64,000 bases of DNA from Bradyrhizobium sp. CB2312. GTDB taxonomy: Bacteria; Pseudomonadota; Alphaproteobacteria; Rhizobiales; Xanthobacteraceae. A program made the translations under genes and the position numbers. The notes beneath the pieces were generated by a model. The model had not been told where the DNA came from, made no database searches, and saw only the letters and a program-made list of their open reading frames with translations. Below are positions 33,658-41,990 of the stretch, piece after piece. Every line of letters begins with the position of its first letter. The stretch's first letter is position 1. The stretch is taken from contig NZ_CP121668.1 in assembly GCF_029714425.1 (NCBI RefSeq), forward strand, positions 2,997,501 through 3,061,500. The letters run 5' to 3'.

Positions 33658-36495
33658 TCAGCTCCGCAATTGCGCGATCAGGTCGCGCGCGATGCGCATG
33701 TCGGCGATCTCCAGGCCTTCGGCAAACGCGGCGCAGACGTTCTCCAGAGCCGGCAGGGCTTCGGTGGATCGGCCTGCGCTGATCATGAATCGTGCGAGGC
33801 TGGTTGCACAGCGCAGCTCCCAGAACCGCGCGCCCTGTCGCCCTGCAATGTCGATGGCTTCGCGAAAGCGCGCCTCGGCGTCGCCCGCGTGCCGCGGGCT
33901 CCTCAGCATCAATTCGCCCTCGATGCGGATCAGCTCCGGCAGATACCAGAGCTCCTGCCGGTCGTTGCAGCGGGTCAGAGCGTCCTCGATCACGTCGAGG
34001 CCGCGGTCGATCTGGTCGGCCTCCAGAAAGCACGCGGCGAGCTCGCCGAGCAGCGGGAGAAAGCGCGGCAGAAAGCGCGCATCGCCGGCGCGATTGAGTT
34101 CTTCGCGCAAGAGCGGCAGGCCCGTCGCGATATCGCCGCGCCTCGCCAGCACCGCCGCGTTGAAGGCCCGCGCCCACAGCCCCCACAGCCGGATGGCGTG
34201 GCGCTCGGTGTGTTCGACGAGCTCGGCGCCGTGGCGCTCCGCGGCCTCGAAATCGCCGGCCCAGAAAGCGATCGGGCAGGTGGCTTGCCCCAGCACGCTG
34301 CAGAAGGTCAGCGCGTGGCCGTTGGCACGACCCTCCTCGATGTTTCTGGCGGCGAGCGCCTGGGCCTGATCGGCGAGGCCCTGCAGCCACAGGATGCGGG
34401 CGCGGAAATATTGCGTGGATATTCGCAGGTCGAGCGGGAAGATCTTTGGCTTCTCCGCCAGCACATGCAGTGATGCGTTCACGCGGTCGATGCAGGCGCG
34501 CGCCTCGTTCTGGTCGCCGAGATAGTGCAGCGCCACGGCCATCAGCCGGTCACCCAGCATCACATCGGTCCTGTCGGGCGAGTTCGCTGCGGCATTCGCA
34601 AACCGATCGGCCAGCGCGCGGGCCTTGCCGAACTGTCCGTTGTTGAACTGGTCGATGCACAAGCCCCACAGCGCGCGCAGGCGAAAGTCCTTGTCGTCGA
34701 GCCGGTCGGCGAGCTCCAGCGTCGTCTCCAGGATCGGACGCGCCTCGCGGGCGCGGCCCTCGCCATACATCAGCGACCAGCCGAGCGCGGACAGAAGCTG
34801 CATGCGGATACGCTCGTCGCCGGCATCTCCGAGCGCCGTGAGCGCCGTTCGCGCGCGCTCGCGGCATTCGGCGAACAGCGACAGGCGCACCCACATCGTG
34901 ACGGCGGCTGCGGTCAACGCGATTCCCAGCGCAACGTCACCGTCGGGCGCGAAGGCCCAGTCCAGCGCCGCGCGCACATTGTCCAGCTCGGCGCCATAGA
35001 TACCAAGCCATTCCGGCAACGGCGTCGACGAGTCGGCCTCGGCGCGCTGGAAGAAATCGCGAAAGTGCTCGGCATGGCGCCGCGCGAACTGCTTGGTTTC
35101 GCCGAGCTCGGCGAGCTTTCCCTGCGCGTAGGTGCGCGTGGTGTCGAGCAGGCGATAGCGCAGCAACCGTGAGCCGGATGGCGAGATCAGCGATTTGGTG
35201 ACGAGACTGTCGATCGCCTCCAACGTCTCCGAGGCGCTGAGGCCGTCGCCGGATGCGACCGCCGCGGCTGCTTCCGGCGCGAAGGGGCCGGCGAAGACCG
35301 AGAGTCGGCGCAAGGTGGCGCTCTCGGCGGGAGGCAGCAGGTCGTAGCTCCAGTCGAGCGCTGCGGCGAGGGTCTGGTGTCGCGGCACGGCGGTGCGCCG
35401 CCCACGCCATTGCAGCGAAAAGCGGCTGTCGAGCAGCGATGCTGTGCCGGCGATGCCATAGGCGTTGACGCGGCCCGCCGCGAGCTCGATCGCGAGCGCA
35501 ATGCCGTCGAGGCGCCGGCAGATGCTGGCCACAAGCGGCGCCTCTTCCGCGCTGAGCTGGAACGGACCCGAGCTCTGCGCAATGCGCTCGACGAAGAGCT
35601 GCGCCGCGGGATAGGCGAGTACCTCGTCAACGCCGAGGCCCTCGCGCTCGGGTGGGCAATCCAGCGGGAACAGCCGGAAGATGCGCTCCCCTTCGCTGCG
35701 GAACGATTCGCGGCTGGTGGCGAGCACGCGAAGCTGCGGCACATCGCGAACGATGCGCTCGACCAGCGGGGCGAGCGCATCCAGCACATGCTCGCAGCTG
35801 TCGAAGATCAGCAAGGCGGGGCCGGTCTTCAGGAAGGTCAGCAGCGCCGGCGTCGGATCCTCCGCGCTGATGGTGAGGCCAAGCGCGGAGGCGATGGTGG
35901 TCGCGACGTGGCTGGCATCGCGGAGCGGACCGAAATCGACGAAGAAGACGCGTCCGCCAAAATCCGCCGAGCGGCGGTTCCCGACAGTGACGGCGACGGC
36001 GGTCTTGCCGATGCCGCCGGGACCGACCACGGTCATGAAGCGGTGGAGCGAAAGGCCGTTCGATATCTTCTCGACGATCTCCTCCCGCCCCACCATCTTC
36101 GAGAGCGGCGCGGGGAGGGAGCGGGGCGGCAGGATGTCGACGGTGGGCTGCGCGGCCGGCGCCGTCGCCTGGGCGAACGAGGCGACGAAGCAATAGCCGC
36201 GCCCGGGCACGTTGACGACATAGCGGGCCGACTTGCCGGTATCGCCGAGCGCCTTGCGAAGTGCTGCGACATGGAAGCGCAGGCTGCCCTCGTCGACATT
36301 GACGTCGGCCCAGATCCGTTTGACCAGCTCGCGCTTGTCGATGACCTCGCCGGGGCGCTCGGCCAGAAAAATGAGAATATCGAGCGCGCGGCCGCCGACA
36401 TGCAGAGGCGAGCCCTCTTTTTCCAAGAGCCGGGACTTCGGAAACAGTCGAAATGGCCCGAAGGAAATGGCCGAGTCTTCGCTACGATCTGGCAC
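33658..36495 (-). CDS. Winged-helix / STAND ATPase / TPR transcriptional regulator (paralogue B)
   Basis: A 945-residue paralogue of the 25854-28688 regulator with the same order: OmpR-type winged helix (FGPFRLFPKSRLLEKEG, GGRALDILIFLAERPGEVI, NVPGRGYCFVAS), STAND ATPase with P-loop VGPGGIGKTAVA and LLIFDSCEHVLDAL, then TPR-like helices. I choose the GTG at 36495 over the TTG at 36513 because GTG-CCG aligns with the paralogue's start and the resulting N-termini match (PDRSEDSAISFGPF with PNISDQDSAIAFGPF). The signal sensed is unknown. Confidence 0.88.
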   Translation of the reverse strand: MPDRSEDSAISFGPFRLFPKSRLLEKEGSPLHVGGRALDILIFLAERPGEVIDKRELVKRIWADVNVDEGSLRFHVAALRKALGDTGKSARYVVNVPGRGYCFVASFAQATAPAAQPTVDILPPRSLPAPLSKMVGREEIVEKISNGLSLHRFMTVVGPGGIGKTAVAVTVGNRRSADFGGRVFFVDFGPLRDASHVATTIASALGLTISAEDPTPALLTFLKTGPALLIFDSCEHVLDALAPLVERIVRDVPQLRVLATSRESFRSEGERIFRLFPLDCPPEREGLGVDEVLAYPAAQLFVERIAQSSGPFQLSAEEAPLVASICRRLDGIALAIELAAGRVNAYGIAGTASLLDSRFSLQWRGRRTAVPRHQTLAAALDWSYDLLPPAESATLRRLSVFAGPFAPEAAAAVASGDGLSASETLEAIDSLVTKSLISPSGSRLLRYRLLDTTRTYAQGKLAELGETKQFARRHAEHFRDFFQRAEADSSTPLPEWLGIYGAELDNVRAALDWAFAPDGDVALGIALTAAAVTMWVRLSLFAECRERARTALTALGDAGDERIRMQLLSALGWSLMYGEGRAREARPILETTLELADRLDDKDFRLRALWGLCIDQFNNGQFGKARALADRFANAAANSPDRTDVMLGDRLMAVALHYLGDQNEARACIDRVNASLHVLAEKPKIFPLDLRISTQYFRARILWLQGLADQAQALAARNIEEGRANGHALTFCSVLGQATCPIAFWAGDFEAAERHGAELVEHTERHAIRLWGLWARAFNAAVLARRGDIATGLPLLREELNRAGDARFLPRFLPLLGELAACFLEADQIDRGLDVIEDALTRCNDRQELWYLPELIRIEGELMLRSPRHAGDAEARFREAIDIAGRQGARFWELRCATSLARFMISAGRSTEALPALENVCAAFAEGLEIADMRIARDLIAQLRS

Positions 36496-36540
36496 GCGCC
36501 ATGGCCCCCGCAACGGGAGTCAAAAGGTATGACTTTCTGC

Positions 36541-36577
36541 TCTATCAGAACGAGACGTACAGTAAACTGGCCGAAAG
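36541..36577 (-). promoter_or_regulatory. Conserved 37-bp element upstream of STAND regulator B
   Basis: Plus-strand reading TCTA-t-CAGAACGAGA, four variable bases, CAGTAAACT, two variable bases, CCGAAAG. It shares 30 of 37 bases with 28732-28768 and lies 45 bases upstream of the GTG start. Confidence 0.75.
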
Positions 36578-36790
36578 CAGTGGGGCAGGGCTGGCAGCCC
36601 CGCGTGCACCGCTTGGGTCAGCCGTCACCGGGAATCCTGCTTGAAAAGGAACGGGTTAAGCGAATATGACGGGGCGATGACGCCGCCGACTAATCCAGAG
36701 GGAGCATTGACGGCGGTGATTCATTGCTGTGATGGAATGGTTCGGGAGCCGGCCCGCCTCGACAGTGACAACCGACTCCCGGACTCGAAC

Positions 36791-37780
36791 ATGCCCTCCT
36801 TCTCGCGGCGACAGATCGTCCATGCATTGCCGGGCGCAGCGGCGCTTGCGGCGATTCCGCGCAGTGGACGAACCGCCGACTATCCGTCGCGTCCGATTCG
36901 CCTGGTGATCCCGTACGGGGCGGGCGGATCAGGCGATCAGATCGGGCGTCCCTGGGCGGAGAAGATGTCGTCGCTGCTCGGACCCGTCTTCATCGAGAAC
37001 ATCACCGGTGCGGGCGGCGCGATCGGGACAACGGCAGTCGCGCGCGAGAAGCCCGACGGCTACTCGTTGCTGCTCGGAAACGACAGCACGCAGGCGGCTA
37101 TTCCGCTGCTCGCGCAAAATCCGTCCTATGCAATGGACGATTTCCGCGCCATCTACCGCCTCATCACCAGCGCGCTGGTTTTCGCCGTCCATCCGTCGCT
37201 GCCCGTCAAAGACCTGCCCGAACTGGTTGCCTACGCGAAAGCCAATCCGGGAAAGCTGTCCTACGGGACGCCCGGCATCGGCAGCGGAAATCACCTCGTC
37301 GGCGAAGCCTTCAAGCTGCAGGCGGGCGGTCTGGACATCGTCCATGTCCCGTATCGGGGCATCGCGCAGGCCAGCAACGACCTCCTCGCCGGCCAGATCC
37401 CGCTCATCATTGCAGTGATGTCGGTGCAACTGCAGCAGTGGAGCGAGGCCGGTAAGATCCGGATGCTCGCGGTCGCCACCGAAAAGCGGCTGAGCGTGGC
37501 CCCCGATATCCCGACCGCCATCGAATCCGGCATGCCGGGCCTGCGCTATGACGGCTGGTTCGGCCTGTTCGCGCCCCGGCAGACCGACGATGCGATCATC
37601 GACCGGATTGCGCAGGCGACGCGCCTTGCCATGGCCGACAGGGCGATGCAGGCCAATTACCGTGCCGAGGGCATGGAGCCGGACAGCGCCTCGAACCCGG
37701 TCGAATTCCAGCGCCTCGTCGAGGCGACTGCGGCGAGCCTGGCGTCCATGATCAAATCGATCGGACTGCAGAGATTTTGA
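36791..37780 (+). CDS. Tripartite tricarboxylate transporter substrate-binding protein (Bug/TctC), orphan
   Basis: A 329-residue binding protein. The leader has SFSRRQIVHALPGAAALAAIP, a near twin-arginine or Sec signal, then the Bug signature YPSRPIRLVIPYGAGGSGDQIGRPWAEKM and ITGAGGAIGTTAVAREKPDGYSLLLG. The ligand-binding loop VHVPYRGIAQASNDLLAGQIPL is also typical. I start at the ATG at 36791; the 50 upstream residues of open frame are not protein-like. No TctA or TctB membrane gene is in the window, so it would need membrane partners from elsewhere. Confidence 0.88.
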   Translation: MPSFSRRQIVHALPGAAALAAIPRSGRTADYPSRPIRLVIPYGAGGSGDQIGRPWAEKMSSLLGPVFIENITGAGGAIGTTAVAREKPDGYSLLLGNDSTQAAIPLLAQNPSYAMDDFRAIYRLITSALVFAVHPSLPVKDLPELVAYAKANPGKLSYGTPGIGSGNHLVGEAFKLQAGGLDIVHVPYRGIAQASNDLLAGQIPLIIAVMSVQLQQWSEAGKIRMLAVATEKRLSVAPDIPTAIESGMPGLRYDGWFGLFAPRQTDDAIIDRIAQATRLAMADRAMQANYRAEGMEPDSASNPVEFQRLVEATAASLASMIKSIGLQRF

Positions 37781-37786
37781 GCGGGC

Positions 37787-38926
37787 TCACGCAGCGGCGC
37801 GCGTGACGATGCGCGCCGACAGCGTGACGAGACCCATCAGCGCGGCGAGCAGCCAGAACGCCAGAGGCAATCCCCCGACACGCGCGAGGAAGCCGACGCC
37901 GGCCGGGCCGACGAGGATGCCGGCATAGCCCGCGGTGGTGATCGCCGCCACCGCAAGCCCCGTCGGCATCACCGTCTGCCGCGCCGCCCGGCGGAACAGC
38001 ACCGGCACGAGGTTCGACGCGCCGAGGCCGATCAGCAGGAAGCCGGCGATCGCAATCGCCGCAAGCGGCGCCGTGAGCAGGACGACGAAACCGGCGATTG
38101 CAATGAGGCTGCCCCAGAGCAATGTCGCGCGATCTCCGACGCGCGCGACGACGGCGTCGCCGCCGAGCCGCCCCATCGTCATCGCGATCGAGAACACGAT
38201 ATAGCCGATCCCGCCTTGCGCTTCGGAGACGAGGCCCGCGCCGATCACGAGCAGCGCGCCCCAGTCGAGCATCGCGCCTTCGACCAGGAAGGTGATGGCG
38301 CCGAGCAGCGCCAGCAGCAGCACCGAGCCGTGCGGCAGCACGAACAGCGGTCCCTCCTGCACCTGCACGGAGCGAAGCAAACGCGGCCAGGCGACCAGCA
38401 TCGCGATCAGCATCAGGGCGGAGCAGACCAGCGTGCATGCGAGCGCGGAGAGTTGCAGCGAGAGCAGCGCGGTCATTAGCGCCGATCCGGCAAAGCCGCC
38501 GATGCTGAACAGCGCGTGGAAGCCGGACATCAGCGGCCGGCCTGCGTCGCGCTCCACCTCGACCGCGTGGATGTTCATGGCAACGTCGATGGAGCCGAGC
38601 GCGGCGCCGAAGGCGAACAGCGCCAGAGCCAGCGTTGCCGGCGTGCTCGCGACCGCCAGCAGCGGCAGGATCAGCGCAAGGCCCAGTCCGCCCGCGATGA
38701 TGATCGGCCGGCTGCCATAGCGCGCGCTCATGACGCCGGTCAGCAGCATGGCGAGCACCGAGCCGATGCCGAGGCTGAGCAGCAGCAGTCCGAGCACGCC
38801 GTCGTCGACGGCGAGCCGCGCCTTCGCGAACGGCACCAGCGGGGCCCAGCAGGCGATGCCGAAGCCGGCGACGAGAAAGGCGAGCCGCGTCGCAAGACGG
38901 GTCGCCGGCCGATCGGCAGAATGCAT
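37787..38926 (-). CDS. MFS transporter
   Basis: A 379-residue transporter with about twelve membrane helices, starting TRLATRLAFLVAGFGIACWAPLVPFAKARL and containing the loop-2 MFS motif MSARYGSRPIII. The MNIHAVEVERDAGRPLMSGFHALFSIGGFAGSAL segment is typical of the small YbjJ-like MFS subgroup. GGAG lies 5 bases before the ATG at 38926; the upstream open frame is not credible. The substrate is unknown. It converges with the TctC gene. Confidence 0.9.
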   Translation of the reverse strand: MHSADRPATRLATRLAFLVAGFGIACWAPLVPFAKARLAVDDGVLGLLLLSLGIGSVLAMLLTGVMSARYGSRPIIIAGGLGLALILPLLAVASTPATLALALFAFGAALGSIDVAMNIHAVEVERDAGRPLMSGFHALFSIGGFAGSALMTALLSLQLSALACTLVCSALMLIAMLVAWPRLLRSVQVQEGPLFVLPHGSVLLLALLGAITFLVEGAMLDWGALLVIGAGLVSEAQGGIGYIVFSIAMTMGRLGGDAVVARVGDRATLLWGSLIAIAGFVVLLTAPLAAIAIAGFLLIGLGASNLVPVLFRRAARQTVMPTGLAVAAITTAGYAGILVGPAGVGFLARVGGLPLAFWLLAALMGLVTLSARIVTRAAA

Positions 38927-39345
38927 GGGAACTCCGGAAGAGGAAGGAGGCAGAGGAGGTGCACTCGACAAGCCTGATGATTGCCGCGACTTTATGTCGG
39001 GGAGAGCGGTGGAATTGTCGCGACCGGGCAATTGTTGCCGGCTGTCTCTGCGCGGGTCTGGGCCAGACCGCCGGGTCATTGTCCTGATCGCTGTGTCGCC
39101 GCCCGCCAACTCCTTACGACTAAAATATTGCGTTTTACCGAAATTCTGATTTATCGTATTTGTCGACCATCCCGACTCATCCTTGAGGGCGATCATGTGG
39201 TCGTCATGGTCGCGAGGCGGGCTTGCGGTGGACGCGGCAGCGCCGGGCGCGAGAGGTGCGGGCAGGGCGGATTGCTCTCCGTGAGCCCGAGGCTTCGTAC
39301 GGACGGACGGCGCTGTCAGGTTCGTCTCGCCTGTAAGTTTCTACG
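38927..39345. other. Intergenic stretch before a pseudogene
   Basis: I see no intact gene in these bases. A locally AT-rich run (ACTAAAATATTGCGTTTTACC near 39119) could be the MFS promoter. The minus strand around 39210-39290 reads as Arg/Ser/Pro-rich nonsense ORFs, which I treat as non-coding. Confidence 0.4.
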
Positions 39346-39583
39346 GCAACACCGGAGGCAGCCGCGCGCAAGCTGATCGAACTCGCTGCCAGCATTCCGC
39401 CGGTCCAAGACGGTCGCATCCACATCGAGAGAAGCTCAACGCGCCGTTCCTCTACACGCTCAAGGCCACCGGGCCGGAGTTAGGCGCGGGCATCGAGTAC
39501 GCCATCGAGCAGGGCTGGCTCGAATGCACGAGAGCGGCACCTATGTCCGGCTGCTGTCTCCCGGCCAAGACCTGCTCGAATAA
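39346..39583 (+). pseudogene. Frameshifted remnant of a small (about 80-residue) protein gene
   Basis: Three frames join into one protein: TPEAAARKLIELAASIPPVQ then DGRIHIE; KLNAPFLYTLKATGPE then GAGIEYAIEQGWLE; HESGTYVRLLSPGQDLLE-stop. Two extra bases near 39430 and one missing base near 39525 break it. The pieces resemble a small hypothetical protein I recall as common in Bradyrhizobium. The start codon is not clear. It marks the beginning of a decaying accessory stretch. Confidence 0.7.
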
Positions 39584-39625
39584 CGAGCTAGTCGACCGAT
39601 CCACCCGCCCGGTCGATCACGCGTC

Positions 39626-39985
39626 TCACCAACACACGTTCACTGGCCTGAGCCTCCAACCCCAGCCAGTCCAGACGCGACGCCATCGCGTGCAACCGCC
39701 ATACGCTGCGTAACTCCAACCTGGCGCTCCCCAGCCGGGTCCCCAAACAGGTCCTCCCCACCCCCAGCCAGGTCCCCAAGCTGCCGCGCTGGCAAGCCCA
39801 AGGCCGAGACCTATGCCCACAGCTGGTGCTCCCCATCCGCCGGCGCGCCAACCGCCTCCCCAACCGCCGCCATGCCAACCGCCGCCGTGCCATCCTCCAT
39901 GAAAGCCGCGTTGGGCGGACGCTGCACTAGGCGCCAGGGCAAGCGCCGCTGCGACGCTGAGAGCGAAAAATGCGTTCTTGACCAT
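39626..39985 (-). CDS. Gly/Trp/His-rich secreted protein
   Basis: A 119-residue exported protein. A clear signal peptide (VKNAFFALSVAAALALAPSAASAQ) is followed by tandem HGGGW-type repeats (GFHGGWHGGGWHGGGWGGGW), then GIGLGLGLASAAAWGPGWGWGGPVWGPGWG, and a C-terminal cysteine pair segment (GGCTRWRRVWTGWGWRLRPVNVCW). GGAGG precedes the ATG by 5 bases. Such proteins are common in rhizobia and of unknown role, possibly envelope or metal-associated. Confidence 0.78.
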   Translation of the reverse strand: MVKNAFFALSVAAALALAPSAASAQRGFHGGWHGGGWHGGGWGGGWRAGGWGAPAVGIGLGLGLASAAAWGPGWGWGGPVWGPGWGAPGWSYAAYGGCTRWRRVWTGWGWRLRPVNVCW

Positions 39986-40485
39986 GACAACCTCCGGTTT
40001 GAGTTGTGCGGCATAAACGCTTCGCGATCACCTTTGTTCTGATCGCGCCCAACTTGCTTCAAATGATTAGGTCTCACGACTGCCCACGGACCAGCAGGAA
40101 CAACACAGCGGCGGTGAAATTTGATTGCTCGTTGGCCCTTCACGCGGGCTGGCCTGAAGGGTTGGCGGGGCGGCTTCGGGTTCCCCCCCGGGTCAACCGG
40201 AGCCGTCTTTCCTCTAAGCCAGTCGCCTCGAATTTAATCTGCAATCCGGTTCATTTCGTACAGACGAAGAGAAGTCCCATGGCCGAGATTATTGCCAGCG
40301 CATGCATTAGCATGCGCTGGCGGCCCCGGCTCGTCACCTGCCAGCCCTGGAGATGGGCTTGGGGCCGTTCGACCCATGCTCTAGCCGTGTGAACTGTTCA
40401 CTTTGGCAGGGACCCTTGCTCAGTGCATGTCCTCTATGCGCGCGCAAAGGACGACCCAAGTTACAATCCAGTGCACACCGTCAGC
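39986..40485. other. Gene-free stretch with a perfect hairpin
   Basis: About 500 bases with no credible gene. They contain the hairpin at 40295-40320 and an AT-richer promoter-like part just upstream of the Gly/Trp-rich gene (CTTGCTTCAAATGATTAGG). Confidence 0.4.
40295..40320. repeat. Perfect 11-bp hairpin
   Basis: CCAGCGCATGC and GCATGCGCTGG pair perfectly around the loop ATTA. There is no T-run and no gene end nearby, so a terminator role is not evident. Confidence 0.6.
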
Positions 40486-40680
40486 ATGACCGATCCTTCC
40501 AATCCCCACGCGCAGACTGCCATGCAGCTCTTGGTGTGGGCCCTGGAAGAAATTGAAAAAGCCGCCAACATGGAAGCCGCACAACACGCGCGAAGCGCAT
40601 TAGATGCGATCCGTAAGAGCATGCAGCCGGACAAATTAGCCACGCGCAGCATCACTGAACCTGACGCAAAACCAAAGTAG
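40486..40680 (+). CDS. Small helical hypothetical protein
   Basis: A 64-residue protein starting MTDPSNPHAQTAMQLLVWAL, mostly helical (EEIEKAANMEAAQHARSALDAIRKS) with a polar tail. The open frame extends 21 residues upstream to 40423, but the sequence there is less protein-like. No clear ribosome site is seen. The family is not recognised. Confidence 0.5.
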   Translation: MTDPSNPHAQTAMQLLVWALEEIEKAANMEAAQHARSALDAIRKSMQPDKLATRSITEPDAKPK

Positions 40681-40855
40681 GCCACTGCGTTTCGACAATT
40701 CATTTTGGCGGATGTAGCTCTGAGGATCGTAGCCACTCGCTCACGTGCGAGCCGGTCGCAGCCTGTCGCCTCGAAAAGAACGCAAGAGAGGCTGGGAACG
40801 CAAGGCAAGCTTGCCCTGTTGCCGCTTTTTCCCGATCTACGTGGAGTAAGGGCGC

Positions 40856-41029
40856 ATGGACGTCATGGAGCGCGTTGATATCGAGGCGGCAGCGGATACT
40901 CCTCAAAAAGCGACCGAAGACATCGCCATTAACGTGGCTTTCGGCGCAAGCGTTCTGGTTGCGATGGCTGGCTGGCTCTACATTTTAGGCCGGGGTGCGC
41001 TCCTCGCAATAAGCTGGATCATTGGTTGA
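40856..41029 (+). CDS. 57-residue single-span membrane protein
   Basis: A small protein with a polar, acidic N-terminal 25 residues (MDVMERVDIEAAADTPQKAT) and one membrane helix at about residues 28-55 (VAFGASVLVAMAGWLYILG then RGALLAISWIIG). GGAG lies 9 bases upstream of the ATG. Its regular amphipathic/membrane pattern supports a real gene despite the size. Function unknown. Confidence 0.55.
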   Translation: MDVMERVDIEAAADTPQKATEDIAINVAFGASVLVAMAGWLYILGRGALLAISWIIG

Positions 41030-41106
41030 TCATCCGCGCGTCCGATTTGCCAGAGTTTCCCGTTGGGCCGCGTAAGGTAACGAATTTGAGGTTTAGCCCA
41101 CGTAAG

Positions 41107-41241
41107 ATGGAGCTTCACTCCGCGATGACGCTCGGCGGGATCATGGTCTGCTTGAACGGGGCTATTGGCCTTCTGGGCTTTGCTAGACGGCGCGAACGGA
41201 CGCGCTCGCGCAGCGCAGCGCGCATGGCCGGTGCTCAATGA
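41107..41241 (+). CDS. Doubtful 44-residue membrane peptide
   Basis: MELHSAMTLGGIMVCLNGAI then GLLGFARRRER gives one membrane helix followed by a very basic tail. No ribosome site is visible. A TTG at 41026 that overlaps the preceding stop could give a 71-residue form. This may be chance. Confidence 0.25.
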   Translation: MELHSAMTLGGIMVCLNGAIGLLGFARRRERTRSRSAARMAGAQ

Positions 41242-41990
41242 CGAAGGCCGCAGCGAACTCAATCGCTGCGGCCCGCGCCGTGGTCAAAAAAACCGGGTGA
41301 AACAAATTACGTGAACTATGAGCCAGCCCCGGTTTGCCGAGCTTTCCCGCTGCTTCCAGTTCCCGCTATAACAAACGTGAGTGCGGGTGCGCAGCGCGGT
41401 GACCGTTGTTCCTGCCGGGAACATTGCGAAAACGAACAGAGCGGCCCTTCGGTCGGGGAGTAGCCTCAGTATCGCTTGGTGCAACCGACCAAGCACCTCC
41501 AGTCGCGGCCCCGGCCTACACCTTCAGCAGCATGTCCCCTGCCAGGCCGGGGCCGTCGTCGCGACAGGGTGCGTGAGTTCAAGTTGCGACGCAGCGGTGT
41601 AAGCGCGGGTGCCAAGTCGATCCCAGCTCACATGTTGGCGTCGCGACACAAAGATGAAGGCGCGGGTGCAATGTCGCTCCTTCAGCGCAGGTCGGCGCCG
41701 TGACGCAGAGATTGAGCCGTGGATGCATAGTGTATCCGGCTGGGCATGTTGCAGTAATCGGCGCGGCGTGGGCGCCGAACCTAACCAACGATGCCGACGC
41801 GGCGGCAGGCGGCGGAAGCACGCATGCAAGCCGACCGGCTGGCTGCGAGGCATGGACCGTGCGCATGCTCGGTTTCAAGGGGCCGGCACAGCCGTCTCGT
41901 AGCCCTAGCGAGTTGCGTGCATGCAGCCGGAACTATCACCAAAAAGAGTAGCTTGAGGCTCACAACGGGTGGGATTAGGCTTCTGTCGAA
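41242..41990 (-). pseudogene. Decaying Cys-rich tandem-repeat gene (repeat core 41579-41746)
   Basis: On the minus strand, 41878 to 41579 encodes 99 residues ending in three 19-residue units with the pattern C-x2-G-x3-HPRL-x2-C-V-x-x-P-T (CPAGYTMHPRLNLC, CAEGATLHPRLHLC, CELGSTWHPRLHRC), so the period is 57 bases. After the stop at 41579, similar but frame-broken pieces continue leftward (APAWQGTCC, GPRLEVL, FPAGTTVTALRTRTHVC) to about 41370. No clear signal peptide or start is seen. The 41242-41370 end and the 41879-41990 end show nothing recognisable. Confidence 0.45.

Noticed and set aside
41284..41496. A 70-residue minus-strand ORF
   Set aside because: Only the segment FPAGTTVTALRTRTHVC looks meaningful, and that fits a decayed repeat unit better than a separate gene.
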